52,740 bases of DNA from Candidatus Poribacteria bacterium (GTDB lineage: Bacteria; Abyssobacteria; SURF-5): NCBI GenBank assembly GCA_016215705.1, contig JACRIR010000004.1:1-52740 (forward strand), in the 5' to 3' direction. The position numbers and the translations under genes were made by a program. Positions 40,564 to 50,231 of the stretch are shown here, one piece after another; positions within the stretch are counted from its first letter, which is position 1; every line of letters starts with the position of its first letter. Below the pieces are notes generated by a model, which had not been told where the DNA came from, did no database searches, and was given only the letters and a program-made list of their open reading frames with translations.

Positions 40564-42780
40564 CTAGTACTCCTCCATCTGAGTCCAATCCACTTCCGGG
40601 CCTTTCGGCTTCTTCTCTTCCTCAGTTATAGGCGTGGGCACTTTGTCCATGATCATGAGGTACTTTGAGACCAGGTCGATCCACATCTCCGGGTCCGATA
40701 CTCTAGGCGCGCCGTCCGGAGTGTAGTATACGTAAGGCATTTTTGTGCCTGCGCCCGCGTATTTGTCCGGATTCCGCAGGAAATTCTTTATCCATTCGAA
40801 TCGCAGCCTGTTCTTGGAAAGCATGAGGTTTATGGACAGGTCTTCGAGCTTGACGTCCGCCGGCAGACCGCCTTCCACCGAGATGGGATGACATTGCATA
40901 CATTTGTCGGAACGCACTTTGTATTCTCCCATGTCGATGTCAAGTTTCGGCATTTCCTCTCGCTGGGGAAGGAGCACGTACGGCGCACGCGCAACCTGGG
41001 GCGAAGTCGCCGTAATCGAGAAATAGTCAATCAGGCTCTGGGCTTGCTCGTACGAGAATGAGAAAGTGGGCATCCTCATCTTGAGCCATGGCCTCATTGG
41101 GACAGGCTTGCTCAGATACTGAAACGCCCATTGCGGCTGCACTTTGTCGCCCTCGCCCACGAGACGCGGCGGCACATACGTCTTCAGGCCGATGAACTGG
41201 TCGATGCGCGGCTTCACATTTTCCTCGAACATGTGGCAGCCGCGGCAGTTACTCTCCGTGATAATCCTGTCCCCGGCCAGCGCCGCTCGCTGGCCCGGTG
41301 TGGCTGCAAACATATACTTTTCCGGCAGAGGGAACGCGCGATTGGAGAGATAGAAAGTTGTCAGGCTTTCCATCTCCTCTTTCTCGAATTGGTACTGAGG
41401 CATCTTGAGCGGCATGTCTTTGGTTTCATAGATTTTCGGATTCTTGATCTTGTTGTATATCCAGTCCCATTTTGTTCTCTCAACCTTCGAGTCACCGAAC
41501 GGGAGTTCGTCGAGCGTCTTCTTGGCGACCTCGGCAACCTCGACGCCGGGCATCGGCGCCTTATCAAGCGACTTGATTCTGTGACATCCGTAGCAGCCGA
41601 ACAACTGCACCAGTTTTTCGCCGTTCTGTATTGAAGCTCCCTTGGTTGTCAGCTTCTCGACGCTCACGATGTCGCGGCTCGCCTTGAGAGACATGAGGTA
41701 AACCGTAAGATTCTTCCTGTCCGTCTCCGTGATATCCAGTCTTGGCATCGGTGTCTCGGGATTGTATGCCTTCGGGTCCTTGAGGTACTCGAATAGCCAA
41801 TTGGCGTTCAGCTTAACGCCTGCGTCGGAAAGGTTCGGAACACGGCGGGCGAGAGAAGCCTCGTCCTTGCTTGTCGAATGGCACGCCTTGCACCCAAGTT
41901 CCGTGAAGAGGCGCTCTCCTTCGGTCTTTGACGCCGAAGCGAGATCGACCTTCGGGTAGGCGCTCTCCGATTTCAGCGAGAGTACAAAAGCGGTCAAATC
42001 TCTCATCTCATCATCGGTAAGTTTGAACGCAGGCATAACGGTGTTCGGCCGAACCTTCTCAGGTGTTCGCAGCCAGCTTAGCATCCATCGTTCATTCGCA
42101 AGCTTGTCTTTCAACCCCTCGAAAGTCGGCGCGAACTTTTGAAGTTTCTCGAATCCCCGGGCGCTGTGACAGGAATAGCAGCCGTACTTTGAAAACGCGA
42201 GACGACCCGCCTCAACTTTTTCCGCGCCTTTGAGTCCATGCGGGGTCTCGTGGCAGCCGATGCATGTAGCTTGCAGGTATTCCTTCGGAATGAGCGGGTT
42301 GAACCAGGTGTCCTGTCGTCCGTGGGCAGCGCGAGTTGATGTGCCTACTCCTTGTCCGCTATGACAGATGGTACAGCCGAACTTCTCCACGCGGTGCTGG
42401 TTCAAATATTCTCCCGGGTGTGTCCTGAACGGTTCGGGCGCGTCAGCAAACAGAGGGTTGTCGATTCCAAGGTGACAAGTTGTGCAAAGGTCTCTGATAT
42501 TGGCTTCAGGCAGGAATACCTGGCGCAGACGTAGGGGCGTCGATGCTACCTCGCGAAGCTGTTTTTCCCACTCTTCTTTGCTGGAAGGGTTGGTTCTTTC
42601 GATAGGGTTTTTGATTTTCGCCTGTAACCTGCTTTCATGGATTCTCTGGAATTTGCGCTGGTATTCGATCCATTCCTTCCGGGTCTCATCCTGGAACACG
42701 CGATAGCTCAACGCCGCGAATACAATCATCGCTGCCGAGAATAACAGACGATGGCTCATTTTTGCTCTGATTCCGCTCAT
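40564..42780 (-). CDS. Octaheme c-type cytochrome, membrane-anchored
   Basis: This 738-residue protein has a single N-terminal membrane helix that should anchor it, then a large periplasmic part with eight CxxCH heme c motifs, at C99, C136, C173, C201, C297, C396, C512 and C627. Between the motifs lie repeated segments like MPRLDITETDRKNLTVYLMSLK, typical of cytochrome c class I-like folds in bc-complex-associated cytochromes. It follows the cytochrome b genes, so it probably takes electrons from the Rieske/cytochrome b complex. The ATG at 42780 has only a weak ribosome site. Confidence 0.9.
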   Translation of the reverse strand: MSGIRAKMSHRLLFSAAMIVFAALSYRVFQDETRKEWIEYQRKFQRIHESRLQAKIKNPIERTNPSSKEEWEKQLREVASTPLRLRQVFLPEANIRDLCTTCHLGIDNPLFADAPEPFRTHPGEYLNQHRVEKFGCTICHSGQGVGTSTRAAHGRQDTWFNPLIPKEYLQATCIGCHETPHGLKGAEKVEAGRLAFSKYGCYSCHSARGFEKLQKFAPTFEGLKDKLANERWMLSWLRTPEKVRPNTVMPAFKLTDDEMRDLTAFVLSLKSESAYPKVDLASASKTEGERLFTELGCKACHSTSKDEASLARRVPNLSDAGVKLNANWLFEYLKDPKAYNPETPMPRLDITETDRKNLTVYLMSLKASRDIVSVEKLTTKGASIQNGEKLVQLFGCYGCHRIKSLDKAPMPGVEVAEVAKKTLDELPFGDSKVERTKWDWIYNKIKNPKIYETKDMPLKMPQYQFEKEEMESLTTFYLSNRAFPLPEKYMFAATPGQRAALAGDRIITESNCRGCHMFEENVKPRIDQFIGLKTYVPPRLVGEGDKVQPQWAFQYLSKPVPMRPWLKMRMPTFSFSYEQAQSLIDYFSITATSPQVARAPYVLLPQREEMPKLDIDMGEYKVRSDKCMQCHPISVEGGLPADVKLEDLSINLMLSKNRLRFEWIKNFLRNPDKYAGAGTKMPYVYYTPDGAPRVSDPEMWIDLVSKYLMIMDKVPTPITEEEKKPKGPEVDWTQMEEY

Positions 42781-42793
42781 ATTTGTCTTCTGC

Positions 42794-43513
42794 TCAGATG
42801 TTGAACCAGGGCGTCACCAATATGTATCTGACATTGAACGCCAGCCTGAGGATGATTTTCACAACGACGCCGTACATCAGAAGCACGAGCGTCACGGCAG
42901 CCACATACCGCGCGACGCCCATCTTTTGGAGGAATTTTCTGTAGAGGAGTTTGGGCAACGTCAGACCGAGCCCGAAATACAGGGCGAGCAGACCCATTCC
43001 TGACCATTGCGACATGTTCACCAGTGTTTCCTCGGCGCTCTTGGCGACGGACCAATCTTCCCATGGCCAGTAAAACTGCCAATTGGGGCCGCGCAAGAAT
43101 TGTCCAACCAGAATCAGAATTATCCACATGGAGAAACCGAAGATGAAGCTGGAAGCTGCCGCCTTCCGCCCGCGCAGGCGATAGGTTCCAACTCCGGATT
43201 TGCTCACGTCGAGATAGGGGATAAGCATAAGTCCGAGGATAATCAAGGTGGGGACGGTCACACCGGCGATCCATGGATCGAAATACACAAGCAACTCCTG
43301 GAGTCCGACGAAATACCACGGCGCCTTTGCCGGGTTTTCGGTTTTGTTCGCGTCTGCTATGCTGCGCAGCGGCGCATTCACAGTCATCGACCATAGGAGC
43401 AATCCGATGGAGGCAACAATCACGGCGATGGCCTCTTTGATCACAAGGTCAGGCAATACGAACGCATATTCGTCCCGATACACGTCATCGAGCTTCTTCT
43501 CTTCTATTCCCAT
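42794..43513 (-). CDS. Cytochrome b C-terminal half (subunit IV-like)
   Basis: This 239-residue membrane protein corresponds to the C-terminal half of cytochrome b (subunit IV of b6f). It has three or four hydrophobic helices and the segment ENPAKAPWYFVGLQELLVYFDPWIAGV, where APWY replaces the classical PEWY Qo-site motif. This variant is common in bacterial split cytochromes b. The ATG at 43513 follows AAGGA. It lies 92 bases after the b6-like gene, with the octaheme cytochrome 13 bases further on. Confidence 0.87.
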   Translation of the reverse strand: MGIEEKKLDDVYRDEYAFVLPDLVIKEAIAVIVASIGLLLWSMTVNAPLRSIADANKTENPAKAPWYFVGLQELLVYFDPWIAGVTVPTLIILGLMLIPYLDVSKSGVGTYRLRGRKAAASSFIFGFSMWIILILVGQFLRGPNWQFYWPWEDWSVAKSAEETLVNMSQWSGMGLLALYFGLGLTLPKLLYRKFLQKMGVARYVAAVTLVLLMYGVVVKIILRLAFNVRYILVTPWFNI

Positions 43514-43585
43514 CTCCACATCCTTGGAATACGTCAATACTCGCTAATCTGTGCCCTTCGCAAATGATGAATGAGAGAATTCATC

Positions 43586-43607
43586 ATTCCGCATTCATCG
43601 TAAACCT
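43586..43607. repeat. Short spacer repeat ATTCCGCATTCATC
   Basis: ATTCCGCATTCATC at 43586-43599 is identical to 52261-52274. It lies in a spacer rich in TTCATCATT between the two halves of cytochrome b. It is best read as part of the genome's degenerate intergenic repeats. Confidence 0.4.
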
Positions 43608-44373
43608 AAAGCGGGTGCGAAATCCCGCCGTCTTTTCTTATCCGCCAGAAATGAACCAACATAAGAACGGTCGCCGCCAGTGGCAGGAAGATGCAGTGGA
43701 GCACGTAGAATCGGAGAAGAGCGTTTTCCCCCACGGCGGTGTCGCCAAGTAGCAAGTAGCGAACGTCGTTGTCGGGCCGGATGCCGAGCACGGAATGGAA
43801 AGGTCCGTCTGCTCCCAGGAACGGAGTTGCGCCTCCCATTCTTGTGCCGACCGTGATGGCCCAGAACGAAAGCTGGTCCCACGGCAGAAGATAGCCGGTG
43901 AAACTGAGCAGTAACGTCAGCACTAGGAGGACTACTCCCACCACCCAGTTGAATTCCCTCGGCGGCTTGTACGAACCCGTCAGGAAAACGCGAAGCATGT
44001 GCATCATCACCAGAATCACCATCGCATGGGCGGCCCAACGGTGCAGGTTGCGCATAACCACTCCAAACTTCACCGAGTGCTCGAGCAGCCTCATATCGAG
44101 GTACGCATATTCCACCGTCGGGCGATAATAGAACATGAGAAGTACGCCGGTCACTACCTCCACGATGAACATATAAAACGTGAGCCCGCCCAGGCAGAAG
44201 GTATGCGTGATCCTTAAGCCGGTCCTGTGGACCTTGGGCGGATGAACGTGAAGGAAAAAGTTGGAGACTACCGTCAGAACCCTGTTGCGGGACGTGTCGC
44301 TAAACCGGTGTCGGAATATGGACCGCCATATCTGACTCTTTGTGACTTTTTCTGAAATCCTGTTCATCGTCAT
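43606..44373 (-). CDS. Cytochrome b N-terminal half (b6-like)
   Basis: This protein of about 255 residues is the heme-binding half of cytochrome b. Two histidine pairs bind the hemes: [16 protein letters not shown] (13 residues between) and [17 protein letters not shown] (14 residues between). The longer second spacing is that of b6f-type rather than mitochondrial-type proteins. Four hydrophobic helices are visible. The ATG at 44373 is a plausible start with no strong ribosome site; longer frames overlap the chaperone gene. It belongs to the same unit as the Rieske and octaheme genes. Confidence 0.92.
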   Translation of the reverse strand: MTMNRISEKVTKSQIWRSIFRHRFSDTSRNRVLTVVSNFFLHVHPPKVHRTGLRITHTFCLGGLTFYMFIVEVVTGVLLMFYYRPTVEYAYLDMRLLEHSVKFGVVMRNLHRWAAHAMVILVMMHMLRVFLTGSYKPPREFNWVVGVVLLVLTLLLSFTGYLLPWDQLSFWAITVGTRMGGATPFLGADGPFHSVLGIRPDNDVRYLLLGDTAVGENALLRFYVLHCIFLPLAATVLMLVHFWRIRKDGGISHPL

Positions 44374-44390
44374 ATCAAAGACATTAAGCG

Positions 44391-45098
44391 CTATTTCCCC
44401 GGATATAGCCCCCTGAGATACGCCATGTCCGCCGTGCAAAAATTTGCCGACAAACCAACGAGGGAGCAATAAAACGAAACGGCCGGCTCGCAAAGGTTAG
44501 GAATGTTCGCCTTGAAAACAGCCTCCGTCTTCTTGTGAAGTTGAGGCAGCCACTTCGCCGGGTGTCGTGAGAGAAAATCTATTTCGGCTGCGCAATAAGG
44601 CGCCGGGTCTTCTCCACGCTGGAGCGCAAGCACCTCTTTGAACGCCAGATAATGCATGAACTCAAGCTCGGTTGTTATGTGATCGGGCACTTCTCTTTCC
44701 CGCGCTTCGGCCACGCTGAGACCGAAATGGTTGTAGAAGCGCACAAGCTCTTCCATGTTTCCCATACGGTCGGCCGCGTACTTTCCCTCGATCAGGGGAC
44801 AGGGAGGGCCACCGGGCCCTCCTTCAAAAACCCTGACGAACTCGGCCTCAAAATCGTCCTGTGAGACGCCCTTGAGCAGTTGTCCGGAAAGGGCGCCCTC
44901 TTCTATCCGGACCTCAAACGGAATCTCGCGCAACACCGCCAGGGCCGACTTGAGGACGTCGCCGTCCCTGGCCATTTTGAGGAACTCCTCGTCGGGATAA
45001 CGGAATGATTCCGCCAGAAACCGGTACGTCTGGCTCCGGCGGGCTCGCGCCATCTGCTCCGGACCTTCTATTTGGCCTAATTCGGCGAATGGTTTCAT
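44391..45098 (-). CDS. TorD/DmsD-like molybdoenzyme maturation chaperone
   Basis: This protein of about 235 residues is an all-helical chaperone of the TorD/DmsD/NarJ group. It has [39 protein letters not shown] (the E..y..lF.gP..PC.p.es motif region) and [16 protein letters not shown]. These proteins bind the Tat signal of their Mo enzyme and help insert the cofactor. Its start, at 45098, is eight bases before the end of the beta subunit gene, with GAGG as ribosome site; upstream extensions read as nonsense. Its position in the operon makes it the dedicated chaperone of the alpha subunit. Confidence 0.88.
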   Translation of the reverse strand: MKPFAELGQIEGPEQMARARRSQTYRFLAESFRYPDEEFLKMARDGDVLKSALAVLREIPFEVRIEEGALSGQLLKGVSQDDFEAEFVRVFEGGPGGPPCPLIEGKYAADRMGNMEELVRFYNHFGLSVAEAREREVPDHITTELEFMHYLAFKEVLALQRGEDPAPYCAAEIDFLSRHPAKWLPQLHKKTEAVFKANIPNLCEPAVSFYCSLVGLSANFCTADMAYLRGLYPGK

Positions 45099-45105
45099 GC
45101 TTGCC

Positions 45106-46245
45106 TCAAACCGCTGTTTCCGGGTCTTTGTCAAACGGCCCGAACATTTTCTTCCATCGTTTCGCCATGAGTATCTCCATGAGTTCCGATTTCTCTCCAT
45201 CGCGCGCCCGCTCCATCTCCTGCTGCAACAGTTTGAAAGACTGCTCGACCTCGGGGCCGAACAAGTCAACCATGTATTTCAGAGGGATGCGCGGCTTCGA
45301 GAGGTCCACTTTGCCGGTCTCGTCCAGTCGCGGCGGCGCAAGCGGCGGAACATAGAACACGTTGGGCTCTGTTCCGAATTTCGGGAAGAGCGGCAGAGCG
45401 ACTTTCCATTTCTTCACGAGTTGATATACCGGTCCCTGTTCGTTGTCGACGTAATCCACGAATCTCACGCGGCCGGTACACTGCCGCGCACATGCGTTCG
45501 GGACGCCTTTCTCTATTCTTGGATAGCAGAAGATGCATTTCTGGCTCGTGAGCTTCTCGAAGTTGAAATAGATTTTCTTATATGGGCACGATTCCAGACA
45601 AAACCTGTATCCCTTGCACCGGTTCTGGTCTATCAGCACGATTCCGTCTTCCTCGCGCTTGTAGATCGCGTGTCTCGGGCAAGCATCGAGACACGGCGGG
45701 TAGGTGCAGTGGTTGCATATTCTGGGAAGATAGAAGAAGAAGCTGTTGGGATACTTGATGCCAACGGCGCCCTGGTCCTCATCCCAATTCATTGACCACT
45801 CGGGCGCTGTTCCGTCCGGGTTCGTCGCCTTGAGCACGGACGTGCCGAACTTGCTGTTTATCACTTCCTCATGATTGAACTTCCAGAAGTCGCCGAACTC
45901 CTTGCGGGTCGGCAAATTCCCTCGAATCGGCTCGCGAACCTTGCCCTCGAACAACACTTTGTATCCGCCGCCGCTCTTCTCGAAGTCTTTGGGCGTTCCT
46001 TTGCCGGGCATGGTGTTGACCGTGTTCCACCACATATATTCGCGGCCTTCCTTTTTGGTCCACGTGTTCTTGCACGCCATGCTGCACAGTTGGCATCCAA
46101 TGCACTTGTTGAGGTCCAGGACCATTGCAAGTTGCCGCTTCGTCTTGCGCAGTTCATCTTTTATGGCGACCGTCTGTTGCGCAAGTTCCTCTTGTCTCTT
46201 CTTTTCTTCCGGCGATAATTGCTTGTTTGCTTCGACTTCTGCCAT
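45106..46245 (-). CDS. Iron-sulfur beta subunit of type II DMSO reductase family enzyme
   Basis: This 379-residue protein resembles NarH, EbdB and related beta subunits. It has four iron-sulfur motifs: CIGCQLCSMACKN, CNHCTYPPCLDACP, CKGYRFCLESCPYKKIYFN and CIFCYPRIEKGVPNACARQC. The third has Tyr where the second Cys would be, so that cluster should be [3Fe-4S], as in NarH where Trp stands there. The other three should be [4Fe-4S]. It has no signal peptide and would be exported with the Tat-targeted alpha subunit. AGGAGACAAAG precedes the ATG. Confidence 0.92.
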   Translation of the reverse strand: MAEVEANKQLSPEEKKRQEELAQQTVAIKDELRKTKRQLAMVLDLNKCIGCQLCSMACKNTWTKKEGREYMWWNTVNTMPGKGTPKDFEKSGGGYKVLFEGKVREPIRGNLPTRKEFGDFWKFNHEEVINSKFGTSVLKATNPDGTAPEWSMNWDEDQGAVGIKYPNSFFFYLPRICNHCTYPPCLDACPRHAIYKREEDGIVLIDQNRCKGYRFCLESCPYKKIYFNFEKLTSQKCIFCYPRIEKGVPNACARQCTGRVRFVDYVDNEQGPVYQLVKKWKVALPLFPKFGTEPNVFYVPPLAPPRLDETGKVDLSKPRIPLKYMVDLFGPEVEQSFKLLQQEMERARDGEKSELMEILMAKRWKKMFGPFDKDPETAV

Positions 46246-46318
46246 GAGCTTTGTCTCCTACATTAGTACTGCTGAGTTCCCCCAAGGAATCTGTCCCGCA
46301 AATCGCCAAGCGGCTCAA

Positions 46319-46338
46319 TGCGCCTTTGTAAGGGCGCA
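46319..46338. repeat. Short hairpin between gamma and beta subunit genes
   Basis: TGCGCC and GGCGCA arms flank an 8-base loop in the 150-base gap between the gamma and beta subunit genes. It has no T-run. It may influence the relative amounts of the two subunits or simply be a spacer palindrome. Confidence 0.4.
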
Positions 46339-46395
46339 ACATGCTGCGCTTCTGCAAATGGAATCATGATGATCGGACACATTCCGCTGATTTCC

Positions 46396-47076
46396 TCACG
46401 CTAACACCAGGTCGCGCCATTCTTTTGAGAACGCCTTGACACCGCCGCGCTCGCCTGCGGCTCCCTCCCACGCTGCAATACCAAGAGGCTTCTTGCCTCC
46501 GGCAGCGAGCTTGACGGCGTCTTCCTCGACCTGGAGGGCACGCCCCATTACTACCTTCCATTCGTTATCTTTCCATTCCGAGTTCGCAAAAACGGAGCTT
46601 TTCTCGGTGTACAGACTTGTCGAGAGCCCCTGCGTGACCTGGTTCTTCGGCTTGTTGTCGAAGTCGGCTCTCCAGTACCATGCGTTGGTCGGAGCGTCTT
46701 CTTTCCCCATTTCCTTTATCGGAGTGTCAATGCCTTCTTTCATGGGAAACAGCAGCGCCACTGCGTCGGGGAATATGTTCAGGTCGCCGATTGAGGTGCT
46801 TCTCTCTTTGGGTGTCCATTTGATGTAGAAGAACACCTCTTTGCCGTTGTGAAGGCACTTCATGCTGACCTTCGTTATCTTGCCGATTTCCTTTTCGTCG
46901 CGGGTTGCCTTGATGTAGGGTGACGGCTGGTTCGCCAAAGGAGTCGCCGCCATCTCGAGCACGTATTCCTTCGCGCCCGCCCAAGCGGGAGAATCAAGTT
47001 TGAGCAGTTCTTCCTTCGAGGCCGCAACCTTGTTTGCCACGAGCTGTTCCACGGTTGTCACTGTGTTCTCAGCCAT
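46396..47076 (-). CDS. Heme b-binding gamma subunit of the Mo enzyme (EbdC-like)
   Basis: This 226-residue protein resembles the gamma subunit of ethylbenzene dehydrogenase and of chlorate, selenate and dimethylsulfide dehydrogenases, which binds one heme b through Met and Lys. Family features include LDSPAWAGAKEYVLEMAATPL, FPDAVALLFPM, TNAWYWRADFD and AGERGGVKAFSKEW, where Lys is the likely second heme ligand. In place of the expected Met in the -FP segment I see Leu, with a Met three residues on. No signal peptide is visible. It lies 33 bases after the alpha subunit gene, an order (alpha-gamma-beta) that differs from the usual alpha-beta-gamma. Confidence 0.83.
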   Translation of the reverse strand: MAENTVTTVEQLVANKVAASKEELLKLDSPAWAGAKEYVLEMAATPLANQPSPYIKATRDEKEIGKITKVSMKCLHNGKEVFFYIKWTPKERSTSIGDLNIFPDAVALLFPMKEGIDTPIKEMGKEDAPTNAWYWRADFDNKPKNQVTQGLSTSLYTEKSSVFANSEWKDNEWKVVMGRALQVEEDAVKLAAGGKKPLGIAAWEGAAGERGGVKAFSKEWRDLVLA

Positions 47077-47109
47077 GAGTCAATAACCCCCTTATCGTTT
47101 GCTCCAACC

Positions 47110-50019
47110 CTATGCCTTTTCGACCTCGACCGACACGGCCCGGTCAATAGGTTGGATGCACCAATTCCAGCGGTAGTAGTTCAAGTGGCCGTAACCGGCT
47201 GCCAGGTCAAGCCACTTTATCATGCCGGGAATAGCCGTGTCGTAACTCTTCCAGCCCTCGAACTGGTACGGCTCCCATGCGTGATATATGATGATCTGTC
47301 CCGGACGGGTTTCATCCTGCGAGCGCGCGGCCGCCGTCAACTTCACGTGAATCTTGAAGTCGTCAAAGTCGTTGTGCACCCGCACGAGGTCGCCTTCCTT
47401 GATGCCCCGTTTCTCGGCGTCCTCCGGATTCATGAACATGAACGGACGGCCTTGATGCGTCCGCGCGAGCACGTCATCGGTGATCCAGATGGAGTGGACA
47501 CTCCATCTCTGATGCCCGCTCGTCATCAGCAACGGATAGTTGCCTCCCATCTTCGGGTTGTCCTTGTGGACCGGGAAACCCTCGCCTGCCTCAAGGAACC
47601 AGTCATGATCGATATAGAAACTGATTCTCCGGTTGTACGTGGGGTACGGTATCTTCTTGGCCGTATGATATGTCAGAGGCACAATCGGCTCATCCGGCTT
47701 GATGTCGGTCGCAAGATGCTTCCCGATGATGTCTATCTTCGAGATATTGGTGAACCGGATTATGCCTTCCTTGCGAAGGTCTTTAATAGTCGTGCCCTCC
47801 GGCAGCGTGCCCAATTGGGCGCTAAGTTGGAGCGCGTCATCGAGGGTGTCATCGGCATTGGTGCGGTTCAGCGTCTGATGCTTTACCAATACCGAGAGGT
47901 CGATCTCCGTTTCGTTGCGGCCCGTGTACTTCATGAATTTCCGCTCTTCGCCGAGTTTTTTCATTCTCTCGGCTAGCCGCCTGAACACTTCCCACTCATC
48001 CAGCGCTTCGGCGGGTGGAGGAACAGCCTGTTCGGTAAGCGTCACCCACGGGACGTGCGGAGTCGGGAATCGCGTGTCGGTCTTTTCATAGAAGCCGGCG
48101 CCGGGCAAGACCATGTCGGCCATCAGAGCCGTTGTGCTCCACCGGGTTTCAACTGTGAATATGAACTTGTACTTTTTCCACAACTCGGGATAGATGTTCT
48201 TCCACCAGCCGCGATTCTTGCGGGCCGGGCTCGTTCCTAAGAAGCAGTAGACCTGCGGATTCTGGTCCCGGGCCGGCCGCACATACGGTTTCCACCACCC
48301 CTTTTCGTCGACAGCTTCGTTCATATATTCCGCAAAGGTGCGTTTCATTGTGGGACAATGCCATGCCTTGTTTTCCCATGTCTGCTTATAGTTGGAATGA
48401 TAATAGTAGAGGAAAGCCGGAGGCACCATGCCCATTCGCTTCTTGTTGGCTTCCCGCTCGAGCTCTCTCTGCACGATTTCGTCGGTTATTTCCGGATCGG
48501 CCTCTCGCATGTCTTTTGCGTCTCCTCTCATGCTCAAGACCTGACGAACCGTTGCGAGTCCCTCTCTTTCGCGGATCATGAGGGCAGTCGCGCCGTCAAA
48601 CAACGATTCGTTCCAGCCGCGAATGCCGCTGCCCTTGTTGCCCACGCTGCCGGTAAGAGCGAGCAGCAGGCACATCGTGCGCTCCATTAGGTCGCCGTGA
48701 TAATACTTGGCCGAGTTCCAGCCCACGAGAACCTGCACGTGGCCGCGCGCCTTCCACGCCCGGTGTGCGAGGCGAACGATGGTTTCGGGGTGAACGCCGC
48801 AAATCTTCGACGCCTTCTCAGGCGTGTAATCACGGTTGATCATTTCCTTGAAAATATCAAACCCGGGTCTGACCTCGACTTGCTGCCCATTTTTTAGAGT
48901 GACCGTGAATTTACCCTCGAGCGCAGGATCACACGGCAGCGTCAATGTGCCGCGCGGAGCTTTGACGGGGGCGTTTGTCGCCGTGTCCCAGAAATACATC
49001 TGGTCTTCTCTTCCTGCGCCCGTCATATCGGGCTCGCGCAGGAACTTCTTTGTGTCGCTTCTGATGAGTAGCGGGAAATCCGTCTGTTCTTTTACGAACG
49101 CTTTGTCGTATGTGTCCTCCGCAATGAGGACCTGGCCCACGCCGAGGCCCAAAGCCGCGTCACCGCCGGTCTCTATCGGAATCCACTCGTCTGCATGAAC
49201 CGCCGATGGGGAAAAATCGGGCGCTATCGTCACTACCTCTGCGCCGTTGTATCGCGCAGCCGAGATGAAGTGACAGTCAGGAATCCGGGTATATATCGGA
49301 TTCATGTGCCAGATGAGAATAAGCTTCCCGAAGAACCAGCCGTCCACCGAATCGCAGAACTGGAATTTGCCGAAGGTCTCGTACACGCCCTTATTGAAGT
49401 CGCCGATAGTCGAGTTGACATCGAGTTCGGTTGCGCCGATACCGCTGAAGAAGCGGAAGCCGGCCATGAGGTGAATCCAGCCGCCGTTGCCCGGGCCGGG
49501 CTCAAAGATGACAGTCTCCGGACCCTCCGTCTGGATCGCGTCCATCAAGTGGGCGCAGACTTCATCAATTGCCTCGTCCCACGTGATTCTCTTCCATTTC
49601 CCTTCGCCGCGTTCGCCGACCCGCTTCATCGGATACTTCACGCGGTCGGGGTTATACATCATATTCGAGTAGGAGCAGCCTTTCTGGCAGCCGCGCGGAT
49701 TCCAGTCGGGGCTGCCCGGGTCAATGATAGGATATTTACCCGCCTGCTCTTCGCGCCAGACAACGCCGTCCTTCGTATACACTCGCCATAGGCAGTTGCC
49801 GGGATAACAGTCCACGAGATGTGTGCCATACGTGACCTTGTCCCATTTCCACTCATCTCTGTGCAGACTTTCCCATCCCTTGTACTCCCACTTCTGGAAC
49901 ACTTTCTCCGTCGCCTGCGCTGTGCCCCCCAGAAAACCCAGCGAGTCGAGCGAAAGCGCCAGCGTGGTTACTCCGGTAACCTTCAGAAACTGACGCCTTG
50001 TGAACCTGAAATCTGTCAT
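47110..50019 (-). CDS. Tat-exported molybdopterin alpha subunit, type II DMSO reductase family
   Basis: This 969-residue protein carries a Tat signal (FTRRQFLKVTGVTTLALSLDSLGFL) and so works in the periplasm. The N-terminal iron-sulfur motif is H-x3-C-x4-C (THLVDCYPGNCLW) followed by NPRGCQKGCSYS; His as first ligand marks the type II (NarG/EbdA/ClrA/SerA) branch. The IGDFNKG segment near residue 215 probably supplies the Asp ligand to Mo. Length matches EbdA, ClrA and SerA, about 900-980 residues. AAGGAGGTTGCT precedes the ATG at 50019. Candidate roles are hydrocarbon hydroxylation or oxyanion reduction. Confidence 0.92.
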   Translation of the reverse strand: MTDFRFTRRQFLKVTGVTTLALSLDSLGFLGGTAQATEKVFQKWEYKGWESLHRDEWKWDKVTYGTHLVDCYPGNCLWRVYTKDGVVWREEQAGKYPIIDPGSPDWNPRGCQKGCSYSNMMYNPDRVKYPMKRVGERGEGKWKRITWDEAIDEVCAHLMDAIQTEGPETVIFEPGPGNGGWIHLMAGFRFFSGIGATELDVNSTIGDFNKGVYETFGKFQFCDSVDGWFFGKLILIWHMNPIYTRIPDCHFISAARYNGAEVVTIAPDFSPSAVHADEWIPIETGGDAALGLGVGQVLIAEDTYDKAFVKEQTDFPLLIRSDTKKFLREPDMTGAGREDQMYFWDTATNAPVKAPRGTLTLPCDPALEGKFTVTLKNGQQVEVRPGFDIFKEMINRDYTPEKASKICGVHPETIVRLAHRAWKARGHVQVLVGWNSAKYYHGDLMERTMCLLLALTGSVGNKGSGIRGWNESLFDGATALMIREREGLATVRQVLSMRGDAKDMREADPEITDEIVQRELEREANKKRMGMVPPAFLYYYHSNYKQTWENKAWHCPTMKRTFAEYMNEAVDEKGWWKPYVRPARDQNPQVYCFLGTSPARKNRGWWKNIYPELWKKYKFIFTVETRWSTTALMADMVLPGAGFYEKTDTRFPTPHVPWVTLTEQAVPPPAEALDEWEVFRRLAERMKKLGEERKFMKYTGRNETEIDLSVLVKHQTLNRTNADDTLDDALQLSAQLGTLPEGTTIKDLRKEGIIRFTNISKIDIIGKHLATDIKPDEPIVPLTYHTAKKIPYPTYNRRISFYIDHDWFLEAGEGFPVHKDNPKMGGNYPLLMTSGHQRWSVHSIWITDDVLARTHQGRPFMFMNPEDAEKRGIKEGDLVRVHNDFDDFKIHVKLTAAARSQDETRPGQIIIYHAWEPYQFEGWKSYDTAIPGMIKWLDLAAGYGHLNYYRWNWCIQPIDRAVSVEVEKA

Positions 50020-50039
50020 AGCAACCTCCTTGCCCATAG

Positions 50040-50230
50040 TTTACAGTTTACAGTCTACAGTCCACGGTCATAACTCGAAACCGTAAACCATTCACTATTC
50101 ACCACGAACCACTCACCATGAACCATGAACCAATACTCCCCTTTCGCCTTCTTCTTGAGAGCGAAGCGAAGAATCTCTTCTTCTTTCCCCTTTCGCCTTG
50201 CTCCTTGCTCCCTTCGCCTTCTTCTTAGAG
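50040..50230. repeat. Degenerate repeat-rich spacer between Mo enzyme and dehydrogenase
   Basis: This spacer is made of loose tandem motifs: GTTTACAGTTTACAGTCTACAGTC near 50,040, then CATGAACCATGAACC near 50,120, and GAGCGAAGCGAAGAATC near 50,160. The last resembles GAGCGAAGCGAAAAATC near 52,230. The mix suggests repeat elements typical of intergenic regions in this genome. No promoter or terminator is clear, so the genes on either side may be separate units. Confidence 0.5.
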
Positions 50231-50231
50231 T

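Noticed and set aside
47110-50019. Cytoplasmic respiratory nitrate reductase NarG
   Set aside because: The alpha subunit has a clear Tat signal and is only about 970 residues, shorter than NarG, and it comes with an EbdC-like heme gamma subunit instead of NarI.
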